NCBI GenBank assembly: GCA_034401795.1
Contig: CM067363.1
Location: forward strand, 25,245,714-25,309,713
DNA from: Chaetoderma sp. LZ-2023a
Lineage: Eukaryota > Mollusca > Caudofoveata > Chaetodermatida > Chaetodermatidae
Direction: 5' to 3'
DNA: 64,000 nt
Both the position numbers and the translations under genes were made by a program. Below are positions 10,763 through 21,415 of this stretch, piece after piece; within the stretch, counting starts at the first letter, position 1, and each line of letters begins with the position of its first letter. The notes beneath the pieces were generated by a model, which was given only the letters and a program-made list of their open reading frames with translations, was not told the origin of the DNA and made no database searches.

Positions 10763-11029
10763 ATTATCTTAAATTCCAATTTTAGTAAAAAAACTATTTT
10801 ATAAATTGTAAAATTTGTATGACTACTTGTTAACTGTAGTGTAAATCCCGCCTCTCTGGTATAGGCGAACCATCAGTCCTCGTCACCATCATCATCATTT
10901 CATGAGGCGTAATTAAGCCATTGGCTTGTTATTGCCACAGAGTCTTTTTGTTGTTGTATGGCCTGTTCAGTCTGATTCTTTCCTTGAAGTCGATTTCTAG
11001 TTTGTTCTTGAATGGTTTGACTGGTGTTG

Positions 11030-13462
11030 TTTAATTAATTTTGACAAATTAAGCCATTTTATCGAAAACAGTTCTATTGAATTTAATATTATCGGAATTA
11101 CTGAGACGTGGATCAACTCTAACTCAGCACTTAGCTTAATTAATCTGCAAAACTACAAATTCCTAGAGAATCATAGACGAAATCAATCAGGAGGTGGGGT
11201 AGGCATCTACATAAAAATCAACGTACAGTGTTATGAGAGAGAAGACCTGACAACAATGGAAGATGCTTTCGAATCTCTTTTTATTGAGATACCGAAAAGA
11301 AAAGCAAAAAATACAATTATCGGTGCCATTTGCAGTTCACCAGATTGTGATAAAGATAAATTCATAGAATTATTAGAAACAAGTTTTAAAACCATACAAA
11401 AAGAGAATAAGACTGTTTATCTACTGGGGGATTTTAACATCGATCTACTGAAACAAGAAAAAACAATTACTCAAGACTTTATGAACTTATTAAGAACATT
11501 TGGATACTATCTAGTCATAACAAAACCTACAAGAATAACAGAAACAACAACTACTATTATTGGCAATATTCTCTCAAATAATACTTTAAATTCAAAAACA
11601 CAATCAGGTATTTTTGTGGAAGACATGGCCTCGGACCATCCACCAATTTTCTACATAGAAAGAGAGAAAGTTAAACAAAAATCATTTGAAAAAGAGGAAA
11701 TAACCTGTAAAGACTTTAGAAGCGTGAATATTGAAAAATTTAGAAACACCATGTCAAATATAAATTGGAACCAGGTGATTAATTGCGAACTCTGTGAAGA
11801 TGCCTATAACACATTCCACACTATATGTACTAATGCCTATGAATCTGCTTTCCCACTAAAAAAAATTAACAAAATTCAAGCAAAATCCTACTAAACTCTG
11901 GCTAACACGAGGACTGATAGCTGCTTGTCACAAGAAGAATAAGCTATATCTAGCGTTTATTAAAAACCTGACAACATACAATAATACTCAGTTTAAGAAA
12001 TATAGAAATAAACTGAACCAAATTATTAGGATAGCTAAAATACATTACTACCTTTATAAATGTGATGAACAAAAATATGACATAAAGGAAAAATGTAAAT
12101 TAATTAAGTCACTATTGAATAAGCAAAATAGTAACTCAGAAACATCACAGTTTATCTGAAATAATACTATCATAACAGACAAAAATTATATAGAAGATAA
12201 ATTCAATGAGTATTTCATTAACATTGGACCTAAATTGTCAGAAAAATTCCAAGCTAGTTCAGAAATTCATATACAGGACTATCTGACAGGGAGCCACCAA
12301 AACTCAATGTTCCTATCTCCAACAGACAGAGAAGAAATCTATAAAATTCTAATGCAAATTAACCCAACTAAAAGTGCAGGTATTGATAATTTTAAATAGA
12401 AAATCTTTAAAGAGTGTATCGCATAAATACTAAACCCACTAAATCACATCTGCAATCTCTCACTCTCCCAGAGTGTATTCCGATCTTGTTTAAAAAGAGC
12501 ACGTGTTTGACCTATTTATAAAGCTAAAGATTCATCTGACTTTACTAACTATAGACCTGTCTCAATACTCCCGCTTTTCTCAAAACTTCTGGAAAGGTTA
12601 TACTTTAATAGAATCTTTAACTACCTAAACAAAAATTCAATCATCTACCAATCTCAGTATGGTTTCAGAGAAAAACACTCCACCATGCTTGCCATTGTGG
12701 ACATGATAGAGAAAATCTCTAAGTCGCTAGAAAAAAAGAACATACGCTAGGTATACTCTTGGATCTTTCCAAAGCATTTGACATTAAACTATCACATTAT
12801 GGCATAAGATGCATCGCTTTGGATTGGATTCAAAATTACTTGACTGATAGGACACAATGTGTGCAATTTAATGGATCTATCTCAGGAAAGAAAAAATTAG
12901 TCTGCGATGTCCCTCAAGGTTCAATTATTGGACCCCTGCTGTTCTTATTATACATGAATGATCTACCTAATGCCAGTAACATACTATCACTAATTTTATT
13001 CGCGGATGATATCAATGTTCTTGACCACCATAATGATATAGACACCCTATACACAATTACAAACAGTGAAATGGCAAAAATTATAAATTGGTTTAAAGCT
13101 AATAAATTATCCCTGAGTGTCAGCAAAATCAATTTTATGTTATTTACAAGATATAATCAAGTAAACGAAGAGCTTGCTCTCCCAAAACTCTACATAGATA
13201 ATCAAGAAATACAGAAGGCTGAATATGTTAAATTCCTAGGAGTCAATTTGGATAAACAACTAAGCTGGGAGAAGCATATAGAGACGACCATATCCAAGGT
13301 AGCGATGAATATTGGTATCATGCACAGACTCAAATCATATCTACCACCTGATATTCTAAAAACTCTATATAGCACATTAATACTTCCGCACATCACATAC
13401 TGCAATGCTATCTGGAGCAACACACATCAAACTAAATTAAAAAACCTAAAATCACTACAAAA
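11030..13462 (+). pseudogene. LINE family B ORF2 (endonuclease-reverse transcriptase), decayed
   Basis: An APE-type endonuclease comes first: IIGITETWINS near 11090, GGGVGIYIK, YLLGDFNIDLL in the 212-codon block 11256-11894, and ASDHPPIF. Then comes reverse transcriptase: NYRPVSILPLFSKLLERL near 12550, DLSKAFD at 12762, VPQGSIIGPLLFLLYMNDL, FADDINVLDHH, and ILPHITYCNAIW (12759-13462). Stops interrupt it, for example at 11892, 12157 and 12397. The 3' end is cut at 13462 where the LTR retroelement starts, so the LINE is older than that insertion. Confidence 0.9.
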
Positions 13463-13634
13463 TGTAGCACAGATCGACCGGACAGGTACTGGCAATCCCA
13501 GCAAGGCTGGGTACGGACCGGCGATGCCGGGTTCGTTCTAAAGAGCACCCCCATGGATAGAGCAATAAAGCAGATGTAAGCACTAGAGTAGATGTTTCTT
13601 GTTAAAAATCAGCTAAGTCCGATAGAACGTGTTG

Positions 13635-14019
13635 TGCGCATGCGCACGCGTCAGAGCTTCCTGACAACACGTCTTGGGATTGGAAGCGAGTGCTTACCTA
13701 TAGTGTACCGAGTAGGTACAAGTAAATGCTTATATTCTATAAGTTCTCGTTTTCCTTGGTAGCCCCCAGGACCAGAATTAAACGAGCTTTCTAAAACTGT
13801 TAACTATTTTAAAATCCGCCCAGAAATGGCTGAGTTATCGTCGAAGCTCCCCTTTAAATTTTACTCGGAATATTGCTATAATGTCGCAGCCGCGTGTATA
13901 TATTAAGCATCTGTGTACACGTGGTCGATACGTCAATAGCATACCAGCACGCTGATTGGCGGCGCTCGGCCACTGATTGGTTGAGGCGCCCCGCCCTGAT
14001 GTCACAGCGAGTATAAAAG
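13635..14019 (+). promoter_or_regulatory. LTR promoter: NRF1-like, CCAAT, CRE-like and TATA boxes
   Basis: The region holds the palindrome TGCGCATGCGCA (13635-13646), two inverted CCAAT boxes (ATTGG at 13955 and 13976), a CRE-like TGATGTCA (13997-14004) and TATAAAAG (14012-14019). The same order recurs in the LTRs at 22832 and 33030 and, on the minus strand, at 26534-26640. Conservation among strongly diverged copies supports function. Factor identities are inferred from consensus sites only. Confidence 0.75.
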
Positions 14020-14221
14020 GGGTAAAAAAAACAAGGATCAAGAGCATTGCCGGCATAGAAGCCAGCCCGCACAGGATGACTGGACCACCTGGATGATTGA
14101 TGTAAACTGCTGACCTACCAGGAATCTTCAACTATGTCTTACGGATCCGAGCACAGCCATGGTGTAGGACGTCCTCGGCTTCCACAGAATTTTGGATAGT
14201 CCCGGACGGCCATCCGGGAAT

Positions 14222-14227
14222 AATAAA
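14222..14227 (+). promoter_or_regulatory. Possible LTR poly(A) signal
   Basis: AATAAA lies about 200 bp after the TATA box. It is matched at 33554-33559 in the third LTR but not obviously in the second. If used, R would be about 200 bp and U5 about 2.7 kb. Confidence 0.4.
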
Positions 14228-16350
14228 CTAAATTTAAAGTTAGCCTTCCTTATCCGGACTTTCCTAATGCAACTTCTGCGGAAGGGGCCATGCGGGCCCG
14301 GAATGTAATCCTACGCGATGTAGAGCTGCAGTGATTCTTGGTGGTTGACTCGCTGGATCTGCCAACCACGCTGAAAAGTGGACACTAAATTCTGCACTGC
14401 ATGTTGTGTGTGTTTCAATTAACTTTTCAACCACAGTCTGGTGGACTTTGCTAGATCCGCCGCAAGAGGTATGCGACGCATCCCACAAGGTGTGCCCAGT
14501 AATGTTTCCGCTTAACATTATTATACAGCCCTCTCTGTTAATGAGCAACCTTTAACTTTATTATTTCCGTCGCCGGACGGAGAACTTTCTCACTTCAGTA
14601 TAAATTATGATTTAGTTATAGAGACTATCTAATAGATGCTACTTGACTGTTCTGTTTCACTGTCATGAGTATGCACCATATCTACGCTGCTTGGAGGAGT
14701 CATCTTGCGGATCCAACCTGCGGAGACCAGCTGTGGAATTCGCCTGCGGAAACCTCTCCAGCTCCAGAGAATGTGTCAACTTGCGCTATGAATATGTTAG
14801 CGCCTCAATTTCAGCAACATAGTAGCCTGTTCCATACTGAATACTATTAGGTACTCAAGTAACTATACTATTTTACATCTAATTATTATTTCTGTATATG
14901 GCACTGATGACTAATAGGTGCCTTGCAGGTGTTAGGATCGCAATTTATAATTTCTTTATCACTTTATCACTGCACAGTTTAGGTCTATCAACCTGATACG
15001 TATTACCTCAATAATTTATGAAAATTGCCATCGTTCACTGCATTGGTTAGTTGTATATGGCAGATAGCCATTTCGTTGATATGTTTTGTTTGGTTATAGA
15101 AAACTTAGACCGTAGTACGCTAGGAAATACTAAACAGCAACATTATATCCGCATCACTTATCCCTACCATCATCAATTTTACACTGAGGTCGCTGATCGT
15201 GCTCTAACTGTTTGAGCCTGTCATGTTACCGACTAAACCGTACCTTATAAGTTTGAAGTGGTTAGGGACAATCTCTTCATTAGGAAACATATAGTGTATG
15301 CCTCTTTTCCGGCTGTTGCGGTAATGTAACCCCACACTCTGGCAAGGTTGTGTAAAATTGGCCAAATACCTATAAGGCCTCGTATATATTAAAGTTATTG
15401 TCTCTTTCCATGATCCACTAGCCGCATGGCTTCTTAAATGTTGGACGTTCCATCAGCACGTTGATCTGGTCCGACCCTGGGAAACTATTGGAGGTTTCTG
15501 AGCGGTGATTGTTAAAGTGCTGATTCAGATACATATCCCCCGTATCCTCGGATACTTGTTATCTAGTTAACCATGCCAACAAAGGAAAGCACTGCGAAAA
15601 CATATAGTTATAAATGTGAGTTTGATAGGTTTATTTACCAGCCCGCAGTGTTTATCTGGGCACATTGGAACAGGTCAAAAGTTAGACCCATAAGAAACGG
15701 TGATGGACAAAACGTGCATCTCCATCCAACTGATCGGAGTGTCTGGGAAGGATCTTGGAATCTGCCATGCCCTTATGGGGGAAGGATGCTCGCGGTGGAT
15801 ATTCACCTCTCTACCCCCACCTTAGCGATATGTCAGTAATCAAACTTGCTTATGTGAAATGTAGCCATTGTCCATGTGATGTTTTATGTGGTTGCGCAGC
15901 AAGGTACCAGGATTCTCATCAAATTCGGATGTGTTGCGATGTAACATGTACGCTTACTGTCCGTGGAGGTAGATGCTCTTTCAAAGTGACCTACGGGAAG
16001 CTAGGCGTCTGCACCCATTGGACAGCTGTATTTAACGATAGGTAGGAATTCCTGCCACTTGCGGCCAAAGCTAGTTTTCATTTCTAACACCTAAATGGTA
16101 GGTTAGACAGTAGCAGAAGGCCCGCATAAATAAAGCGGCATCTACCAATACAGCAACTTGGAAATACATAAGACGGTGACGTGGGAATTCTTTGGAAATC
16201 GCTCATTCCGCCTTCACATAAACCAGTACACATCACGTTAATTATGGTTTCACTAGGATTTTTTAGCACTTAGCATTTTCTGATGAACAAAAGAGTGGCC
16301 TTTTTTGCCAACTCTTTTCCTCCACCTCGGCATTGAAGGCATTTTCCTAT

Positions 16351-16490
16351 GATGGAGGCCTGTGCAAGGGACTTGCCTCTCGTAAGAGTGAGAATTCCTG
16401 TGATGGAGGCCTGCGCGAGGCACCTTCCTCTCTCACCATCATGAAATATTCAGTGACGGAGGCCCGTGCGAGGCACTTTCCTCTCGCAGC
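16351..16490 (+). repeat. U5 tandem stem-loop array (three ~52-bp units)
   Basis: Three units each begin GATGGAGGCC or a variant and contain a short stem around a 10-nt loop GCACnTTnCT. Unit 3 pairs GCGAG (16468-16472) with CTCGC (16483-16487). The third LTR has three such units at 34490-34625, and the second LTR has one clear unit (25726-25745). Stem bases change in a compensated way between copies (GCGAG/CTCGC here, GTGAG/CTCAC at 34606-34625). This suggests pairing in the RNA. Unit 2 here is imperfect. Confidence 0.6.
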
Positions 16491-16733
16491 AATAAGGTTC
16501 TCTCTGTGTATACTAGGGGTATATTAACTTGTATTAAGTTACTCAGTGATCTTCTATGCGGATGCTTTTCTTGCGGGGATACCTCTACGGATTCAAGGAT
16601 CTGTGTGGTACCTCCGGTGACACCACGTAGAAAGGAACCAGCTAGCTCTATATTGTGTATTATTGTGCTGTTTGTATAGTATTTATTTATAGTCTAAGTA
16701 TATTATTCTAATTACTCCATTCTCTAAATTAGT

Positions 16734-17003
16734 ATGGAAAGACACACCAGTGACACAAACAGTTGGGACAACATCGTGAAGTTCAATCTCATAGGCAATG
16801 ATCGCACGGCCCCACTGGAACATCATTGTTCCACCGACTCTAGAAGTCAGTCTATGTACTCCACGGAGAGACGGCACATGGGATCCGCAACCCTGAGATG
16901 CGCAGCTACCCATCCATCCTGGTCATCGCGCACTTATGGTGCGATGGGTGGTGAACCAGCGCATACCACAGCGAGCTACAAGTGGTGCCCGGTGTGGGGC
17001 TAG
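16734..17003 (+). CDS. Short ORF at the end of the LTR (conserved in three copies)
   Basis: The 89-codon ORF starts with ATGG in good context (A at -3), just after a pyrimidine-rich AG that looks like a splice acceptor. Its N-terminus ERHTSDTNSWD, followed by FNLIGNDRTAP, is repeated with changes at 26040 (DRHTGDTNFWD) and 34898 (ERHTGDTNSCD). A trace is also found on the minus strand near 26370. The ORF runs through the LTR end and the primer binding site and stops at TAG immediately after it. It could be a leader peptide, the original gag start, or a non-coding element that happens to be open. No known domain is recognised. Confidence 0.45.
   Translation: MERHTSDTNSWDNIVKFNLIGNDRTAPLEHHCSTDSRSQSMYSTERRHMGSATLRCAATHPSWSSRTYGAMGGEPAHTTASYKWCPVWG
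16983..17000 (+). promoter_or_regulatory. Primer binding site (tRNA-Lys-like)
   Basis: TGGTGCCCGGTGTGGGGC begins two bases after the LTR end. It matches the common tRNA-Lys primer site (TGGCGCCCAACGTGGGGC) at 14 of 18 positions and starts with the obligatory TGG. It would be complementary to a tRNA 3' end carrying CCA. This site fixes the LTR boundary. Confidence 0.85.
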
Positions 17004-18458
17004 AACGAGAAGCGAACCCACGCCTACACTCACCAACCACGAGTCTCAGTCTCCTTCATATGACAGTCAGTTTTCCCTCGATTTAGAGGTAGCATCATAT
17101 GATGAACGTACTGCTCGCATGCTCACCGACGATGTAACAAATTTACATCGTGCAGAGCGACCAGCACCACCACAACACGAGTTCTCACCGAAAAGCGAGG
17201 GGACATTCCACGATGCCTCACAGGCGGGAACTCAATATATCACCTTATCAGATCTCAGCGATAGGCTACCACCATCTATGCCGGATCGCAGACGACCACG
17301 ACAAAGACACCTAAGGGGGCAACTACCGCCTTCACGACCATTATGTTCATCTACGTCATTAATGGGTGATCAGTGGTCGGATACTCATGTACCATATCCC
17401 GTATCACCTCCTTTTCGCGCATCATCTCTGTACTATTCACCACATCAGCCATACGAACCTGAGGATACGGCTACACCATTCCAGCAATACATCAGACAAC
17501 GCACACATCATGCACATCATTCACGTCAGTCACCTGCACTGCCTTCGCACGAGGAATACATCTCACAGCAACAGGAATGTCCACGCCATCTACACAACAC
17601 ACCTCCACAAGTCTATAGACCTACACCTGTCTATGGACCCGCATCAGGGTGGTATTCGGCGAAACCAACGTACTGTGCAGCACGTCATCACAGAGAATTG
17701 CCTTCATGAACACGCCAGTATCGTTAGGGACATCGACGAGCAACACCACCTACACACCGACCCACATTTGCGTTCTCATCAGTTTCGCCAGCACCACCAC
17801 TAGGTTTTGCTCAAGTTTTGCTCCAATTCCTTCTATAAGAGGTCATGGCCGGATCATTCTACAACCACCCCCCAACCCCCCCCCCCAACCCCGGATTTAG
17901 CGGGGAGACTGATTGTGCTCATTATAAAGTACAATTTGAAATAATCGGTAGGACAAACCGATGGAGTAATCAGCAAATGGGAGAGTATTTAGCTGCAAAG
18001 TTGTCTGGAAAAGCTTTGCAAGTTCTGGCAGACTTAGGAACAGACTACACACCATCTTACACCGAACTGGAGAACGCGTTATCGGAAAGATTCAGAGAAA
18101 CAAGTTGGCTACAACTGAAGAATCTATGTCGATGCTCGGAGGAAACGTTGCCGGAATTAGTTGGTCGCATCCATCGTCTTGTTACCCACGCATACCCCAG
18201 TACAAATATCGAGGACGTAACACATCTACATCTTGATACGTTCATAGACGCGTTGAGCGGAGAGCCCGCCCTCAAAGAAAAACTGTTTCTCATGGAGCAC
18301 AGCAGCCTTTAACAACTGATGGCTACCGTGGTTCTGATCGAGAACTTCTTGGAGCGGGAGAAAAATAGTCGCCGCCAACTGCACCTAATTAATGAAATGA
18401 ATGATGTTAATGTCACAACTACAACTAAATCAATTTCTACACCCGCCACCTAAGACCA
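17002..18458 (+). pseudogene. Retrotransposon gag relic (Ty3-type capsid)
   Basis: One frame is mostly open from the primer site to 18458, with stops at 17707, 17725, 17836 and 18310. The N-terminal part (to 17709) is rich in Pro, His, Gln and Arg. The 17845-18312 block is a typical capsid-domain segment: FSGETDCAHYKVQFEIIG, WSNQQMGEYLAAKLSGKA, then LENALSERFRETSW and VTHAYPS. The fold family (Retrotrans_gag) is recognised by these spaced motifs. Capsid assembles the particle that carries the element RNA. No zinc knuckle or protease follows. The stops make this copy inactive. Confidence 0.78.
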
Positions 18459-18554
18459 TCGTCCAGCAATGACGACGATGATGAGATACGTACTCGCCCT
18501 CTCCCTTCTCAGCGCAGGTCTACTAGATCTGGGAAGTCGTATCTGAAGAATTTT

Positions 18555-19127
18555 GTGTTTGTTTTGTCCAAGGGACCGGATGGAAAAGTTGTTCCTCCGA
18601 TCTCTTCCCACTCCCACCCACTTCATGCTATCCCCCCCCCCATCATAGAGTTACCACAAGCAGAAGCTGAGGCTGACCCAAACCATGCTTCCTGTGGGGT
18701 GGAACATGTGGTGAATAGCATGGAAGTGAAGAGGCTGGATGAAGCATTGGCGTGTCTAGAACCGCAGAACCTTACAACAAGGTGTACCCAACCAACTCCC
18801 GAAAACGCTGGACCAAGTCCCTCCCAAGCGGCACCCATATCCATTGCCACACCAACACCCCAAATCCAACTGGCGTCCCTTATCTACACACCAAGTTCGG
18901 ACATCACCAGGCCAGTCCACTTCACACTCCACTCATCATCTGTTGACCGTCAATCTTCAGGTATGAGAGGGAGTGCTGTAACAGAGGAGGTGGCATTCCG
19001 TACCGCACAGACCAACATTACCCCCACGGTGGGCAGGGAAGCAGGTTGTTCAGCAGACCCTCGGCTCGAATTTTCCTGGTGTCTAAAAACTATGACAGGA
19101 CACCAACCGTCGTGTACTGGGAGATGA
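18555..19127 (+). CDS. Unrecognised ORF after gag (190 aa)
   Basis: An open frame rich in Pro, Ser, Thr and His with acidic patches (LPQAEAEADPNHASCG). No zinc knuckle, protease DTG/DSG or reverse transcriptase motif is seen. It may be the C-terminal part of gag in another frame, or an accidental ORF. No counterpart survives in the other copies, because their homologous segment is missing. Confidence 0.25.
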   Translation: MFVLSKGPDGKVVPPISSHSHPLHAIPPPIIELPQAEAEADPNHASCGVEHVVNSMEVKRLDEALACLEPQNLTTRCTQPTPENAGPSPSQAAPISIATPTPQIQLASLIYTPSSDITRPVHFTLHSSSVDRQSSGMRGSAVTEEVAFRTAQTNITPTVGREAGCSADPRLEFSWCLKTMTGHQPSCTGR

Positions 19128-19406
19128 CCACATCCCCCTATCCAAAGGCCACCCCATCCAATAGGCCTACCATACTCCCCCGTGAGCAGTCAGAACATCA
19201 CACAACAGACAGAATGTCAACACTTCCAAAGAACACACCTGCCTTCAGGATTGGATATGTCAATTTATCATTGCGCCTATATCGCAGACTTGCTCAGTTA
19301 TACTCAGCATAATGGAGACATTCAACATCGGCAACAACAGCATTTAGCAGCACCTACCGGTCTTAATTAATTACCAGTAGAGACATAAGAATTCCCGCGA
19401 CAAATT

Positions 19407-19430
19407 CCTCCCGCACAGAACTGCGGGAGG
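19407..19430 (+). other. Perfect 9-bp hairpin
   Basis: CCTCCCGCA and TGCGGGAGG flank a 6-nt loop. A further CCTCCCGCA copy follows at 19438. Function unknown. It may be an RNA structure in the internal region. Confidence 0.5.
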
Positions 19431-19639
19431 AGTAATACCTCCCGCAGACTACATCTCCCATAAATAACAACAGACTTTGCATTCACCAGCGTGGAAAACT
19501 GGAATGCGCCCACTTCGCCTATAACATCAGCATCATACAACAGCCCGGACATCCCGACAACAGCATTATCATCAACAGACAGCAGCCAACAAATCTCCCG
19601 CACACACCTTCTTATCCAGTTACGGGAGAACTGATCATA

Positions 19640-20520
19640 TGGATATCAGGAATGCACTACAGCCATCTACAGTACGCATCACGAGAGGACGTTTGTCCAA
19701 TGTTCCTCCCCTACCCCTTTCTCCCGACGTCGTACATGAACATCTAAACTACATATGTCATCTACACGTAATAACCGTCACTATTATTAAGAGGGCAAGA
19801 TGCCCGCCTTGTCGTAAGTCACAAGTAGGATTTTACTACCGAAAAGTTAAAATCGACAATGGTTTGATCAAAGTTATGACAGCATCCAACAGGTCATCTT
19901 CGTTCTAAAGTAACTCTGTTCCGGCCATGGGCCCGGCCATTACAGAGTGAAATACCCTCAGGGTTCGATAAAGTTGACATTCACGCCGTCTCTCCCTCCC
20001 ACCTCCCGCACCCGGCGGCCATAACGCGTCATCCTCACCACAGCACAAGTACCATCTGCAGAGAACCAGTCACGCATAAACGATTCAAATCACCAACATG
20101 ACAGAAACACAGACACTCAGGTTGACTGTATTCACAATCTCCGAACGACGGCATTGTAATCGTAAAAATTGTGACACACATGTTTGCGAGTTGTACTGTA
20201 ATTTAGTCATTACTAAAAATGGTACAAATATGGTTGGTCTAAGCCGGGACGGAGCTAGTTCTACCCATCGAGGAGAATGTGTGGCCAGCCCTCCCACTCG
20301 GAAAACACAGCTATCTTGACGGGATCAGTAACGTTGATCTACCGCATGAATAGAACTGTTTAAACCACTCATAAAAATTACTTGCAACTTTACTGTTAAA
20401 TTTTTGATTAAGAGCACAACTGCTCTACCATGCTACAAATCATTAGCGCATGGGCCGGTAAAGTGGCATAAAAAATCCTGCTGTAAAATCACAGAGAGAA
20501 TTTCAAAATTCTCTCCCTTG
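19640..20520 (+). ncRNA. Conserved structured non-coding block of the LTR element
   Basis: No ORF is supported, yet this block aligns along its length with 29000-29890 of the third copy. Conserved stretches include CTACCGAAAAGTTAAA and GACAATGG. Two adjacent stems near the end are kept by paired changes: AGAGCA/TGCTCT (20411-20426) against AGAAC/GTTCT (29775-29790), and CCATG/CATGG (20428-20455) against CCGTG/CACGG (29792-29818). A third hairpin, GAGAGAATTT/AAATTCTCTC, is at 20494-20515. Possible roles are RNA packaging, export, or a separate small RNA. None is proven. Confidence 0.55.
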
Positions 20521-21177
20521 CGTTCCAGTCTATAATCAACATGGACTGAGAACTACCTATTACAGACACTTACCAAGACGCATGTTAAAGAACTCACGCA
20601 AATACGGGACATTATAAAGATCTTGATGTAACATATATATTTTTATCTCTCGCCTCTGCAACAGACTACATCTCAGCAACAGCATTTTGGCTGTCACCAT
20701 AGAGAGCATACACGTTTCCGATCAACCATGTGCCACGTGACATTTACTACTATTTCCAGTGAGTTGGATCAAACGCTTTAAACAAAAGAGCAGCCCAAAA
20801 ACGCAACTACCACAGCACGATGGAGGAGTGGCGAGGGTGAGTCCAGGAGATTACCGCTGACGTCACATGTCTCCCACACACCCCATCAGGCACTCCAGCC
20901 TAAAATTCGAATAGGCAAGTTTATAAGCATCCAACCTGGAAAACCGCCTCACGATAATTAAAAGGACAAAGTAGTACCGCGTTTCTATGTTGATCGGAGG
21001 CTGTTAAATGTGTGAAATGAAGACAAGTTTAACGAGCCATTCTTCCTATAGTTACCACTACTCCCCTCATATGGGAGGAATTACTCCTAAGACGTCCAGG
21101 CGAAAAGCAAGGAAATATTCACATAAGAATGACTGAACCACCTGTAAAACATTTTAGGTGTGGTCATCCGCCGCCTG

Positions 21178-21201
21178 TGACGTCACCAAATAGTATAAAA
21201 G
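21178..21201 (+). promoter_or_regulatory. Internal promoter upstream of the zinc-finger ORF
   Basis: A perfect CRE TGACGTCA (21178-21185) lies 8 bp before TATAAAAG (21194-21201), about 215 bp before the zinc-finger start. A second TGACGTCA is at about 20858-20865. The third copy keeps the upstream CRE (about 30238) and the surrounding sequence, but its TATA is mutated. An internal promoter before a 3' regulatory ORF recalls the foamy-virus layout, by analogy only. Confidence 0.65.
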
Positions 21202-21415
21202 GAGGAAGCACACTCTGAAACTTTGTCTTCCCGTCAAAACTCGACACCAAGGAAGATCATAGCATTAGGCTTCTTTCGTGTCGCAAACTAAATTCTGCTG
21301 TTTCTCTTATTATTATTTTATTATTATATTTGGCCTGAAAAGTTATAAACCATGAAGAGATATGGCATTAGGTTTTGAATAAAGTTCCCACAACTAACTA
21401 CCATGCGGGAACGAG

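Larger units (their letters stand above)
13463..16980 (+). repeat. 5' LTR (3518 bp)
   Basis: The terminal inverted hexamers are TGTAGC at 13463 and GCTACA ending at 16980. Near the start, CCCAGC-AAG-GCTGGG (13497-13511) forms a hairpin. The other copies keep the stem with different loops (TAA at 22864-22883, TCG in the inverted copy). The promoter lies about 550 bp in, so nearly 3 kb of the LTR is downstream of the TATA box, an exceptionally long R/U5. It interrupts the reverse transcriptase of the LINE at 11030-13462. Homologous LTRs lie at 22832-26300, 26301-27061 (minus) and 33030-35156. Confidence 0.85.

Noticed and set aside
20405..20460. tRNA gene, because of a D-arm-like AGAGCACAACTGCTCT
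   Set aside because: No acceptor, anticodon and T arms can be completed around it. The other copy changes the loop as well.
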